A DNA stretch of 64,000 bases, from assembly GCA_050084515.1 (NCBI GenBank), contig CM114272.1, positions 34,162,001 to 34,226,000 of the forward strand, read 5' to 3'. Made by a program: the position numbers and the translations under genes. Below the pieces are notes generated by a model. That model searched no databases. It saw nothing but the letters and a program-made list of their open reading frames with translations, and was not told where the DNA came from. The stretch comes from Blasia pusilla (lineage: Eukaryota; Marchantiophyta; Marchantiopsida; Blasiales). Positions 45,713 to 58,506 of this stretch are shown here, one piece after another (position 1 is the stretch's first letter; each line of letters begins with the position of its first letter).

Positions 45713-48700
45713 TTGACTCAACATGGAATTACCGATTTTCCTTCTATGGAGGATACATATGTACTTGAAGTTGATCAACCTATCAATAATGTAGCGGTTG
45801 TTATGGAAGACTCATATATTCAACAAGATGACGACGATACCAAAAATATCCCCACAATTCAAATATTTGAGGTATCCACTGATGTAACGCAAGTCGTCGA
45901 GGAAGTATCTTCTTCTCAACATGATGATGACGCTCTGAATAATATCCGTGCACTTCATACGTCTCAAGTATCCACTCATGTTACGCCTTTAGTTATTGAG
46001 CAAGTATCTTCTGTAGGCCATGGATTAAATCTTCCAACTAAGAGTGCTCGATCACTAGGTCATATTGTTAGACGAGCTTCAAGAGTCAACATCTCACTCA
46101 ATATTGCACGAATGAGGAACTTCCAGGAGAGTGCTATAAAGAAGTTAAGATTACAAGGAGGCATCAACCAAGTAATTGGGCATCTTACCATTGATCCTAT
46201 GACGGAAATTTTCCCTTCATGCTATGCGCTACATTGGAAGTGTGAAAAGGTGAAGAATTCAAGGTATCGGAACTCACCTTTTGGAATGTGTTGTAATCAT
46301 GGAAAAGTACAACTCCCATTCTTAAGGTGTTTTCCTCCATTCTTGAAATCATTAATTAGTGGTGTTGGAGCTCAAAGTCTTCATTTTCTTGCACACACTT
46401 GAGCTTATAATTGTGCTCTTCAATTAGCCTCAACCGGAGCTAAAGTCAAGGAGCAAGTTAATGGCATTGGACACTTTTGTATTCAAAGTGGTATTTATTA
46501 CAGCAGTGGACTATTGCATTCTGATGAGGGGAGTAATCCCAAATTGCTCAACTTTACATCTACGATACCGAAAATAAATTGGAAAATGGGGGGAGAGTTA
46601 TGTCTGATGATCTTCGGCCAGAGATATTAAGAGGGTTGCAAGATATGTTACATGAACATAATCCTTATGTGAGGATATTTTGACAGATTGAAAATGAGGC
46701 AAGTGGACCTAATCTTCGTATTATTCTAAAGGCGCATAATCGAGGAATGGATTGCAAACGTTACAGCTTATCGATTGCATCTGAGATTGCTGCAATCTGA
46801 CTTGGTGATGGTAGTGAAGTTGTTGACAATCGTGATATTATTTTCCAATTACATGGTAGAGGTATTCGTCATATTTCAGATCTAAATGAAGCATATGTTC
46901 CATGGCATTTTGTATTATTATTTATCTATGGTGAAGCAAGCTGACATCCAGGAATACCTCATGAGAGATTTGAAGAAATCACAACTGCCAATATTCTTAC
47001 TATAGTGGATGGAGATATGGAAGGATTGGATGACATCATAGAGGAAGAAAGAATCGATGATGAAAATGCGCATGATCTTCGTAGAAAAATTGTTATTGCG
47101 CTACAATTTGCTTCTTTTCAACTTCAAACCCGTGTTGGTGCTGAAGATGATAATCGTTTGCTTCGATTTCGTCGTCTTACTCAAGAATACATGGTTGATA
47201 TTTATGCCACAGTAGAGATGCAAAGACTAACTTGGGTTTGCTTAAATCAAAAGGAGTTGCGAGTTGAATTATATCAAGGTCTAAAGGATGCCATGTATCA
47301 AAGTGACGGGGATGGTGCAAGGTATGGGAGGCGCATTGTATTGCCTTCTTCTTTTAGTGGGGGTCCACGCCATATGCATCAACTTCATCAAGATGCCATG
47401 GCCATTGTGAGGCAAATCGATAAACAAGATTATTTTCTTACAATAACGTGCAATCCTAAATAGTAGGAGATCACTTCAACACTATTACGTGATCAACAAC
47501 CTACTGATAGATCAAATTTGATTGTGAGAGTCTTTGAGAAAAAAAAAAGAGCTATTGAGGCTTCTTCTCGAGAAGAACATCTTGGGTAGGGTTGTAGGTT
47601 GCATTCATCTTGTTGAATTCCAAAAAATAGATCTACCAGATGTTCATATTGTGATTATTTTTTATCATCAGGATAAGCCGCGCTCTACATCAGATTATGA
47701 TGATATAATTTCAGCTGAGATCCCCAATCCAAATACTCTTCCAAAAATCCATTCTACTATAGTTAATTGCATGGTTCATGGCCCATGTGGACGACTCAAT
47801 CCCAATGCTCCATGCACGGATAAGGAAACCAAGAAGTGTACCAAAGGCTATCAAAAGCCTTTTGCAAGCATAACTACGGAGAACGAGGATGGTTATCCAA
47901 TTTATCGAAGGTATGCAATCTATGACATAACTTTCATCTTTTGGATATCCAACATCTTAAAAAATTTGCTATATATATATATTATATATTTATGCTATTC
48001 GATATTAACTTTTACCCTTCTTTCTTATGATACAGGTTGGATAATGGTATTAACATAATGAAAGCGCGATCAAAGTTTGGACAACCATTGGGTTATTCCT
48101 TACAATCCTTTTTTATGTACTCTCTTTGATTGTCATATGAATTTGAAGATCACAAATAGCATTTTTTCTGTTAAATACTTATATAAATATGTATATAAGG
48201 AATCCAATGCAATATTATTTAAGGTGACAAATGATGGAGCTACAGATACAATGATAAGGGAAGTAATCGATGAAACAACACATTATCTTGATGCAAGGTA
48301 ATGACTTTTCCATGATATCTTTTTCTTTTGCTTTGTGCAATGCACGAGTCCGAAGATGTATTTTGTTTTTTCAATTCTGAACATATGATATTTATCTATT
48401 TTGTATATCATATACAGATGTGTCTCTTCCTCCGAAGCATGTTGGAGATTGTTCAAGGTTAGCCTACATGTAGAACATCCAAGTATGGTAAGGCTGACAG
48501 TTCATCTACTTGAGTTACAAACAATTTTCTTCAATGAGCATGACAATATGCAAGAGATATTACAAAGAAATAGGGAGACAACTCTTACACAATGGTATAC
48601 GACTAATTGTTTGGATTTAGAGGCTCAAAAGTATTTATGTAACGAGTTTCCTTCCTATTAGCGTTGGAGCAAAAAAAGATGGATTCGTAGAATTCAAAGG

Positions 48701-51000
48701 AGAAATGGCTTTGGGCATCCAATTGGTTGCTTATATCTTACTCACCCAAGTACTTTTATTTCCAATTTCCTCAATGTACTTACAAAGTAAGTATATTGAT
48801 CTACATTTGCTTAATACATGCCATTGTTGTCGAAATCATTCCAGGAAGTGAGTGTGTGTAGGCTGGTGTATTAAGCAAATTTTTGATATATTTATATAGG
48901 TGAAGGAGAACGACATTGGTTGCGGTTGCTACTTCATCATATTCGAGGCGCAACTACATATGAATACTTAAGAATTGTTCACGAAGTGTTATATCCAACA
49001 TTTAAGGAAGCGGCTATTCAAATGGGGCTTCTTGAGGATGATAGGGAAGTATTCTCATGCTTTCAAGAAGCGTAAAAAATCTGCACATGTTGTGCGTTGC
49101 GTCAACTCTTTGCTATTATTTTGGCTTATAATACACCAACCCGACTTGCTCAACTATAGAGTCAATTTTTGGTCCCACTCATTGAGGATATCCTCTATCA
49201 ACAACATGAGGTAATTATGTATCCTATTTTAGTGATAGTAATTGTTATTTTCTGATTTTTCCAGTGGACTCATTTTCCATCGTGGCCTTTATGCAGAAAA
49301 CAGGGATACCCGATCTTACTCCAAATTCTTTAGTTATTAACACGGAATTATTGGAAGTCCACTACCATTTGCAAGATCAAGGAAAACAATTATCTGATTT
49401 TCCCGATATTCCCCAAGCATATTTCTAAGCTTCATCTTTATATTCCTATTTGGAAGCAGAAGAGCTTCACTATGATCGAGATGACCTACATGAACGAGCT
49501 ATGCTAGGAGAGGAAACTTTGAATGATGGACAACGGTTGATTTGGAATGCTATTCACGATAAACTCAAAAACATCATTGTGGGTGATATTACTTCGGGTT
49601 CAAATTTTTTCTATATTGACGGACCTGGTGGAACTGGAAAAACCTTCTTATACAATCTTCTTCTTGCGAGTGTACGAGGTGTTGGAGGCATAGCTTTAGC
49701 TGTTGCTTCATCGGGGATAGGTGCTATATTGTTAGATGGAGGACGCACTGCGCATTCACGTTTTAAGATTCCCATCAATGTAGATGAAAATTGTACTTGC
49801 AAGTAAGTAATATGTCCAGTTCGTTTCTTCATAAGTCTTTTCTCATGGTAAAGAGCTATCTTGCCAAAAATATTAATATCTTTGAGTATGTTTTTTGTTA
49901 ACAATGAAGCTCTGCGCTTGATTCAAAGGGCTTGGCTTATCATATAAGATGAGCAACTATGATTCATCGCCATGCATTTGAGGCTGTAAATCAATCCTTT
50001 CAAGATATAATGGGAGTGGTATGCGAAGACTTGAGGAATGTTCCGTTTGGTGGAAAATTAATTGTCTTTGGTAGGGTTTTTGCCAAGTCTTGCCAGTTGT
50101 TCGTCATGGAGACCGTCCAAAAATTATTCAAGCTACATTCACGAGGTCAACTTTGGTCTCATGTGAGGGTAATGAAGCTTACGACCAATATGAGAGTTCA
50201 AAATTTGGAAGTGAACATGCGTGTATAACAACAAGCTTTTGCAGATTGGTTATTGGAGGTTGGAGAGGGTCGTGTGCCTTTGCAAGCTCATTTGGGATAG
50301 GATTTCATACTATTGCCAAGTGATATGATGACCAAAAGAAGAAAATCAATGATCTTATTGATATTATCTACGGAAATGATTTTGAAAAGTTTCGTGACAT
50401 TAAATTTCTAAGAGATACAACAATTCTTACACCAAAAAACCGAGATGTTGACGACATCAATACATAAGTCATGTCTCGATTCTATGGAGAAGTCATGTCA
50501 TTCTCCTTAGGTGTTCTTTAATTTTTTTATGCATTAATACTAAAATCATGTTCTAATTAACATATCTTTGTTTTATGCAGGAACGCACTTATCTTAGTGT
50601 TGATACTATTCCGGATGAGGGAATGAGTTATATTCATCCGACCGAATTTTTAAATACTTGCTTATCATTAGGTTTACCACCACATTGTTTAACCTTGAAA
50701 ATTGGTGCATCTATCATGCTTTTACGGAATGGTTCAAAGGGAAAACCAATGAACTTATATTTGTGGTTTCATCATTGATGCGAAATCATTGCAGGAAAGA
50801 ACACCGTGAATTTTATTCCAATATCTCATTGATTACCATTAGGTTTATCTTTTGATTTACGCAGATTTCAATTTCCCATTCATCTCACATTGTTTAATAA
50901 ATCTCAAGGCCAAACTTTGAAAAAGATAGGAATTTTCTACCTACATCGGTCTTTTTTTTCTCATGGTCAATTTATAGCATTATCAAGAGTAACAATTTAT
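45713..51000 (+). pseudogene. Helitron Rep/helicase gene with spliceosomal introns, decayed
   Basis: Plant Helitrons encode a rolling-circle Rep nuclease fused to a Pif1-type helicase. The N-terminal cysteine region is at about 46200-46360 (FGMCCNHGKVQLPFL). The Helitron-like core is at 47005-47463 (LYQGLKDAM, RRIVLPSSFSGGPRHM, DYFLTITCNPK). The nuclease HUH site (47633-47647) reads LPDVH instead of LPHAH, losing one metal-binding His. The tyrosine motif KYLYKYVYKE is at 48173-48202. The helicase has Walker A GGTGKT (49627-49644), an NKSQGQT segment (about 50888-50908) and IALSRVTI (about 50976-50999). Clear introns with GT-AG ends that restore the frame: 47911-48035, 48298-48417, 48787-48899, 49212-49264; probable ones near 49804-49909 and 50500-50580. 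Several stops remain, so it is a pseudogene. Confidence 0.88.
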
Positions 51001-51900
51001 CAATGGTTCAAACGGTATAAAAAAATACTTCATTTTTCTGATTGATATCCTTGATCATTGCGATTCATTGCACTTTACTGATTTGTGAGTTTCATGAAAT
51101 GAAAGAATAACACATGAAGAAGAAGATACCCCAAATGGCATAAAGGAGGAAATCATTGATTCAAGATAATGAAATAGTAGGAAAAGTGAAAAATAGAATC
51201 GTCCGCTAAATTTCCCGAGGATAGAAAACATCTTTATTCCACGAGGCTATCTCATCTCTCTCGTGATTGGTTGGTGCGCCAGGACTCATTATTTATCTTT
51301 TGATTCCGAGCACGTGGCACGTAGCCAAGGAAGATTTGCAATTTCCCATTCATCTCGGGGCTTTTGATGCCATGACTATCAATAAATCTCAAGGGGGGAC
51401 CAAACAAAACTTGAAAAACACGACTGAGATAAATAAGGGGCATTCCCCACCCCTAACGACAAAACTCACCAACAATTATCTACAACAAGAGAGCTATGAC
51501 TACTACTAAGGTCTTTTTTCATGGTCAATTATATATAGCATTATCAAGAGTAACACAAAAAAAGTGCAATACATATCACAATAAGACCCCTCGTGTGATG
51601 CGTTTTCAAACGGTGTATAAAAAAATACTTCATTTTTCTTATTGATATCCTTGTATCCGTGCGATTCATTGCACTTTACTAGTACAATGAATGTGCCGTG
51701 TGATTTTTTCTAAAAAATAAAAATGAGGAAGAAAAGATTGCGGAAATTTCATGTGAAATGAAAGAATAACACATGAAGAAGAAGATACCCCAAATGGCGC
51801 GAGAGAATAAAGGAGGAAATCGAATTAGTTTTTATTCGAAGATAATGAAATAGAGGCCTAGGAAAACTCTAAGTGAAAAAACACCGCAGAATCAAAGGAT
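45713..51900 (+). mobile_element. Helitron, autonomous type but inactive
   Basis: It spans the Rep/helicase pseudogene and a duplicated 3' region. Sequences at about 50855-51200 recur at about 51330-51860: the LQFPIHL...INKSQG segment, CATTATCAAGAGTAAC, ATACTTCATTTTTC and GAAGAAGATACCCCAAATGGC all appear twice. The typical 5' TC and 3' hairpin-CTRR ends were not located, so the limits are approximate. Confidence 0.65.
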
Positions 51901-53685
51901 CTATATAGGGAAGAAAGGTGAATTTCCCCAGGATAAACAAGAAAAGATGTGCCGCTGTAAGATCATCAACGTTGATCGTCGCGCATGAGGCTCACGCGAC
52001 TCCATCTCTCCGACGTGGCAGCATCACGTGCAAGCCTTGCACTTCCCCACCTTGGTGCGCCCACGGGCGCTTCCTCAACAATTAGTATCATCGGAAAATT
52101 CCATATTTGAAAGAACCGTCCGGAACGCACGTGGCACCCTGAGCACTAAGACCGTGCCTCCTCCTCGAATCGACCATGGTGGAAATAGAAGATTTGCAGC
52201 AGATCCCGGGACGTAGGCAACTCAATATAGTTATTCTACACGTCCCACTGCCCCACTCGGACATTGACAAGCCCCCTCAAACCTGAAAGGGGCCAAAGGG
52301 CGAGCAGTCTAATTGCCCGACTCACCAAAGAAAATCGGACGAACCACCACCCCCTTGAGGTTACCGGGCTACATCCTCCTCTGGACCTCTACCACCCAGT
52401 CTTCGATGGCAGCGGACCCGACATGTTCTCCTGCACATGAATATCCCTTCGCATGTACCAGCGTCCAGGGAAGTACCGGCGAGTTTGTCGTGAACGCGGA
52501 GCCGACGACTTTTTAAGATTTCCGAGACGCGTCTGCGAATTTGGGAAATTTCACGGTATGAATTCCCGAGAAAGGAGTTTCTTTCGTCGAGGGTTGAAAC
52601 AAGCGGCGAGAGTAATGAAAAACCCGTGGAAAGAGTGGCCGTCGATAGGCATCCGACGATCTCAGAGAAACAGATGAATTTCGCATCACAACTCCGGACC
52701 GTCCGATCCGGTTCCTTGCCAATCTTAGGTTCCCGAGGTGCGGCACCAGTAGGAATCGCGTACGAACCTTTTGCGTCGGTGGTGACTCGGGAGTAGGCAG
52801 GGGCACAGGAAAGTGCATCGGCTCAAACATTTTCATGGCACAGGAAAATGCCTGGAAAGTGTATCGGCTCAAACATTTTCATGGCACAGGAAAATGCCTG
52901 GAAAGTGTATCGGCTGTGGGTGACGGTGGGCATCAAGAATTCACAAGCAGACAGGGAGATTCCGAGAACTATTTGGGCCAACCTTTCGATGCTGTAATCG
53001 ACGAGTTCTTTCACTGTCTGCTCCCTATCATCCCTGGCAGTGAGTGGACGGCCGAGTTGCGGAGTTTAGGAGCCAGTCCTTGGGAAAGGGCGTGGTAGCG
53101 AGCAGATTCCGGAATGGGGAGAAGTTCGATGTAGGGCTCAATTTTCGGTCGGTGGACTGGAATGGTTTGGACTTTCTTGAGCTGCCGAGGATGATGCGGT
53201 GACAAGTTACTACTTTTGTGCACGTCCCCTACGCGCATTGCAGGAAGGGCGTATGCCGGAACGGTTCGTAGGCGGCAAGCAGGCTTTTTTGGGACTGTGC
53301 AGGAGCTGAGGCGCAGCCCTAGGCACCGGGGCATTTGAAAATGCATTATTATGTTCTTGTAACAACCTTGCGTTGTTGGAGTTACACGGATTGAATTTGT
53401 GAAATAGCGGATCACTCAGAGTCCAGAAACCCAGATCACACGTTATCAGAGGCGACCTTGACCGTAAGCGGTCGGTGAAGCAAGTTCGCGGTGAGTCGAA
53501 GCGGGATGTGATTTTAGGACTGAATCATATCGGCGGTCGGGTAGGAATCGGCGATGGCGTCGGAGCCACGTTTGCTTGAATGCTTGTGCAGCGACTACTA
53601 CTAGTTGGAGCCTTCCACCTCGCTCAAGCTTTCTCATCAGGCTTTGTGAGTTTTGGTGTGCAAGCGCCGTCTTTGACGTAGGTGT
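51901..53685. other. Intergenic region before the RING-CH gene
   Basis: GC-richer DNA with many short overlapping frames and no known domain. A tandem 46-bp repeat lies at 52835-52926. Confidence 0.45.
52835..52926 (+). repeat. 46-bp tandem duplication
   Basis: A unit starting ATGGCACAGGAAAATGCCTG at 52835 repeats at 52881 with no change visible over the first 35 or more bases, so the duplication is recent. A third, shorter relative precedes it at about 52803. Confidence 0.85.
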
Positions 53686-53686
53686 A

Positions 53687-53738
<52 letters not shown>
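53686..53738 (+). repeat. (GA)n microsatellite upstream of the RING-CH gene
   Basis: About 25 GA units with one CA interruption, ending some 190 bp before the start codon. (GA)n tracts in plant 5' leaders can be bound by BBR/BPC GAGA-binding proteins; whether this one is used is not shown. Confidence 0.9.
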
Positions 53739-53741
<3 letters not shown>

Positions 53742-53925
53742 AGGAATTTCAGATTCGTGATCTGTGTATACACGGTTTAGGCTTGTGGATCTGCTCCGAT
53801 ATTTGGAATAAAAGGCTGTGGAACAACGTTAGGAAAAGATAGTTTGGACGGAATTCGAAATCCTCGGAGTTTTGCATCGGATCCAGAGCTCTTCTCTTCC
53901 ATGTGCTTGAGAAATTGATCGCGAG

Positions 53926-54658
53926 ATGGCGGACAAACCTCCACTATCAAGAGCTCCGGAGATGCAGGAGCAGAGGGAAAGGGACTTGGAGGCTCAATCT
54001 GATCTTCTTGCACCGAAATCTAGCGCAGGACAAACATCTGGAGCTCGAAGTGGCGAGGAAGCAGGAGAGAAGGACGAATCTCTGTCGTTTCCTTGGAGAT
54101 GGATGAATCGGAGGGAGCCTGCAGCAGAGGGCGTAGAATTGGCAGCTAGTCAAGAGCTAGGACAGCCTTCAACTGACAGAGCGTCCGGAACAACAGGATC
54201 GTCTGGAGGGGCATTTGTGAGGTCAGTGACCGAAACTGGGACGCAAACTCATGGAGATAGCGATAGCGAGGGCCTGAAAAGCGCCCAGATTTTGCTGCCA
54301 CCTTCGCCCCCAGGACGGCCGCCGAGCAATTCCCCTCTAGCCAATCCTCTCGGAGATCCAGCCAAGGATAAGTCGGAGACAAGCTTGAAGAATAAGAAAG
54401 TTAGCGATTGGGATATAGAAAAAGGTTCGAGTAAAACCCCAGCAGCGGATAAGATAAGATCGAAGGACGCGCTTGTGTTCGAGGGCGCCGACGAACCCGT
54501 CTGCCGTGTTTGCCATTTCAATCTGGGCCCGAGCAAAGACGAAGTCATGGATTTGGGATGTGCATGTAAGAACGATCTTGCGCACGCTCACAGAGAATGT
54601 GCAGAGACGTGGTTCAAAGTCAGAGGCAACCGGTGAGTCCAATCATTCATCCTGCGAT

Positions 54659-54748
<90 letters not shown>

Positions 54749-55906
54749 GTAGCTGAATTTCATCGATTGGAAATAGCTGTTTCTCACAATTCTGATTCCA
54801 ATGGTATGTGGGCATGCTCGGAGTTGGGAACGGGATGGTGGGGAAAGGATGTATAAGGCTCTAGGGTAATTCATGTGACAGAATATCGCGTAATCGAGAT
54901 AGGTATCTCAGTTGGATGACGAGATCGTGGGCCCCAGAGTCCTAGTAGTTAGACGCAAGTCGTCTTGATTCATGTTTCTATGCACGTCAGAGATGCGAGT
55001 GCTTCCTCTCACCTTATACGACACCTATGACACACACTTGTCCTCTAATTACTTGCCCTTCGGCACCCCTCTATTCGCTCACGTGGAGGACATTTCTTCG
55101 AACTCTGGAAGTCCGGAAGATTGCTGGCCAACCAATTGCCTTCATGACATACGATAGAGATTTACCACGACCTTGTCACTGTCGTGCCCTCGCCTGACCA
55201 TGAGCTGTGAGAAGTAGGGCTTGATTCGTTCTTGAATAGGCCAGATGCCGATTAGTTACAGGATGCCGTAGACGCGGATGACAGGAGTCATCCGGCATCC
55301 CTCATTTTCTGGGGCAGGGTCGGAGCATCTGCTCGACGGGTATGTCTTGCTGTCAAGCTCCCTTCTGCCTTCGCACTCGAAGACTGATTTCCGTCCAGAT
55401 GGAACGAAATATCAGCCCCGTAAGATCGGGTTTTCTTTGTGCGGTTCTTTAGAGCGTTCTTGGTTGAGGATGGCACGCTTCGGAGGTGGTGCGATATCTT
55501 TGGTTGGCTTCTATTGATGGGATTTGGGAAGAAAGGATAGTGTGCGATCCCCATACGCATCCAAAATTTTATCAGTGAGATTAGTGAGATTAGTCACTGT
55601 TTGGGGCAGGAACGGGATAATTTGGGGTGGATTTTCTTTCAGCCGTGACCGATATCGTGTGCTGTGGTTTCTAAATCCGCTCTGGTGGAATGCAGGAAGT
55701 GTGAGATTTGTGGTGACATCGCGAAGAACGTTCGTCTGCTGGAAGCTCCCCCCATCGGCAACAACGGATCAGAATCTACAACCATCACTGTTTTCACTGT
55801 CCAGCACCGCTACTCCTGCCAGAACAAGCCCGTCCGCGTTCTCTTGGCTTTTCTCATAGCAGCCTTTCTTGTTCCCTGGCTCTTTCGATTTGCCTACAAA
55901 CAATAG
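53926..55906 (+). CDS. RING-CH (RINGv/MARCH-type) membrane-anchored E3 ligase-like protein, two exons
   Basis: RING-CH proteins are usually E3 ubiquitin ligases at membranes. Exon 1 is 53926-54632 and exon 2 is 55696-55906 (TAG), joined in phase 2 across a 1,063-bp GT-AG intron; the product is about 305 residues. Residues 1-190 are low in complexity, acidic and Ser/Pro-rich, probably disordered. The zinc domain starts at about residue 193: CRVC, then CAC, the HREC step, and CEIC supplied by exon 2, giving C4HC3 with His in the fifth zinc position. The domain is split by the intron just before the last Cys pair. A single hydrophobic helix (LLAFLIAAFLVPWLF) lies about ten residues from the C-terminus, so this would be a tail-anchored protein with the RING in the cytosol. 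The frame is intact. The exact physiological role and ligase activity are inferred from the family. Confidence 0.88.
54633..55695 (+). other. Intron of the RING-CH gene with a long (GA)n tract
   Basis: Donor CGGTGAGT at 54633, acceptor AATGCAG ending at 55695. A (TG)n(AG)n run occupies about 54660-54744, only about 30 bp after the donor. Open frames inside (for example 55278-55517) are not supported by any motif. Confidence 0.8.
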
Positions 55907-58506
55907 TTGAAGCTTTTAGTCTTTCCCCTGCTTAACCGGCGCCTATTCCCGTCTCCGGAGGATCAGGTCGCCCGTCTGCTGCGCGGTCGATCGTGGAGGA
56001 AGAGGTGCAGTTCTCCCCTGAAGTGGCGCCTGTACGTTCGAATGAAATCCTGTGGTCAACCATCTCTCGAATCCGGAAACGCATGGAACGAAATCTGCAA
56101 CTTGTTCGCGGTGCATCTGTCCCGAGGATTGACTTCTCGAAGCGATCGATTGACTGCGATGATGGGCTTGCGGCTACGAAATCAATCGATTCCCAGGTTG
56201 GTTGAAATTCTGCTTCACTACGAGTCAGTGACACATGCCCGCAGTTGACAGGGACGGACACCATGCAGGTCGAAGATCTGACCTTCAATTGTAATATACC
56301 GTAGAAACTATATCGGTCGGGGACTGTGCGATTTGTACAATGAAGCCTCGCTCTAGAAATTCCCAAAGATCCATGTGAAACCAGCAATCCAAACGTACGC
56401 AATGTGTATATTCTGTAAACTCCGAGCGCAATTAGAGCTCAATTTTGTACTCTAAAGTACAACTGCAGACTTTCTTCCACCGGAAGGAAGCGTCAGTGGC
56501 AATCATCCGTAGCATAAAATTCCCTTCAGATTCTGTTCTTTCCCTTACGCACTTATACATAGCGTGGAGCTACTCATGCGATTCTTACCCAATAATACTT
56601 TTGCGCACTTCTGCCGACAGCGGCGGACGATGAGTAGTACATGAGAAGATTTCGACCCCCTTAAGAAATTGCGGGTCTTACTGAACCTTTGATCGATCTA
56701 TTCAGCATAAACCGGACCACAGCGGCTTCAGTTGATGTTCTCGAGAAAAGGTTGAGAGCTACAACACCTAGTATCTCGTACCGGATGCGGTGGCCGGGTT
56801 AATGAGAAGGACATAATCCTACTAACATACCATCACCCGAAATTTTCGCGCGTAAGATGTGGGCCAATCCAAAGAGCGTCTGTTATGAAAATGAATGTAA
56901 AAAATTTTGTTTGTCTCCGGAAAGACACATGTAAACGCTATTGTTCCTTGTGAGAAGATGGTGAAGATGATCGGATGTATTGATTGAATGTTTTGGATGT
57001 GGTTTGCATTGCATCAAGGATTCTTGTTTTCCTCCATGCTACTGGAATCGCATTTCTTGATTTTCCTCGAGTTTCCTTCATGCTTCTCAGTTTGCATGTA
57101 CGAAGAAAGACAAGTGTCGTGCATATACATACGGTTGTAAAAAAATCTCATGATATCTAAAAAATACCAAAATATTTCAAATCGTCAAATTTGTAATTGG
57201 TGGTTAATATTGCAAGTCTACGAATGAAACATTTTTTATTAGAATCTTTATATTTTAGATGGGACATTCCCAATTTTCTTCAAGAACTTGTGCACTTCTA
57301 GCAAAGTTTCTTATCTTCAACTAGAAATAAAATCAAAACTCTACATTACGTACCAAAGCTACATTTTATGTAATCTTATGTATACTATGTAGTATATGAT
57401 GTTGTGCTTATATGTGAGTAACCTAGGAATTACATAGTTGGCCACGTGAGGTTTTAGAAATCTCCCTCCCCTAGACCGATTGTGGTCAGAATTAGAGTTA
57501 ATCAAATCTTTGAGTACCTTTCAAATTTGCATAAGTCCTCACCATTCCCTCTATTATCTTCTAAAAATCCTCGGCCGTGGGATCCTCAAACGGTAATGGG
57601 ACCGTCTTGGTGGCTCTATATTTACCAACATTATTCAAGTGTTCGTTCTCCAGCCTACACACATTTGAAACAAGGATTGTTGTCCAAATTAGATTTTTTT
57701 CTCTAAATTAGAGTTGAAATTTTATTATAGGTCCATAAACACAAAACAATTATAGATCTAGGGGCTATAGTTACCTCTACTCCCATAAGAGATAATTGTC
57801 GAGAGTTATGTGAGTCCTTTACTCACTAAGGATACAGGCTTAAGATTTGGCTTAAGGCCATGGGTATTCTAAATTCATGCACATTTCTCAATTATTATCT
57901 TAGATATTTAGGCTACAATTTTTAAAGCCTAAGTGGTGTAATGGGCCTGAATTTAGGGTAGTAGTAAAATACCCATGAATCTAATATCTATATTTCTATT
58001 AGCATCCAGCTTTTTAATAACAAACATCTCCTCCATGAACATTTATCCTCTCAAGTAGCCTCCAAATATGGTACTTGTCCCATCTGGTAATTAGTTGGTG
58101 GCACTTAACTATCTTAATGGCGTAGGAACACCAGTATTATATGCTACTCGCACCCGTTATGCACGGTGAGAATCACAAAAAGCAAGGACATCAGTTAAAT
58201 TTTTTATTAAGACACTTGTTAATTTAGCTCTTCTTTTACCTCAAACCCCGTAGTCTTTTAATTATATAGATTAATTGTGACATAATGGATATACATCACT
58301 CTAAATACATGTGAGATAAGTTTTAAAAGATTTGAAACTCAAATTATAATGAAATGCCAATATTCCCGCAGATTTATGCTGGCCAAAAATGAAAATCTTA
58401 ATTGTAATTTTTATAACATTATAAATTCAAAGTAGTCATAACCTCCGCAGATGCACGTTAGCAAAGGAAAGAAAGGACGATATATTTGTTCGTTTTCTTT
58501 CTGCGA
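55907..58506. other. Convergent intergenic region between the RING-CH gene and PHO1-B
   Basis: The first 700 bp are mixed in composition, probably 3' UTR. From about 57100 the DNA is strongly AT-rich and resembles 30-35 kb. No gene is supported. The expected last exon of PHO1-B should lie here on the reverse strand, but its conserved sequence was not found. Confidence 0.5.

Noticed and set aside
54588-54874. Reverse-strand frames rich in Ser-Leu next to the RING-CH gene
   Set aside because: They are translations of the (CT)n strand of the microsatellite, not genes.
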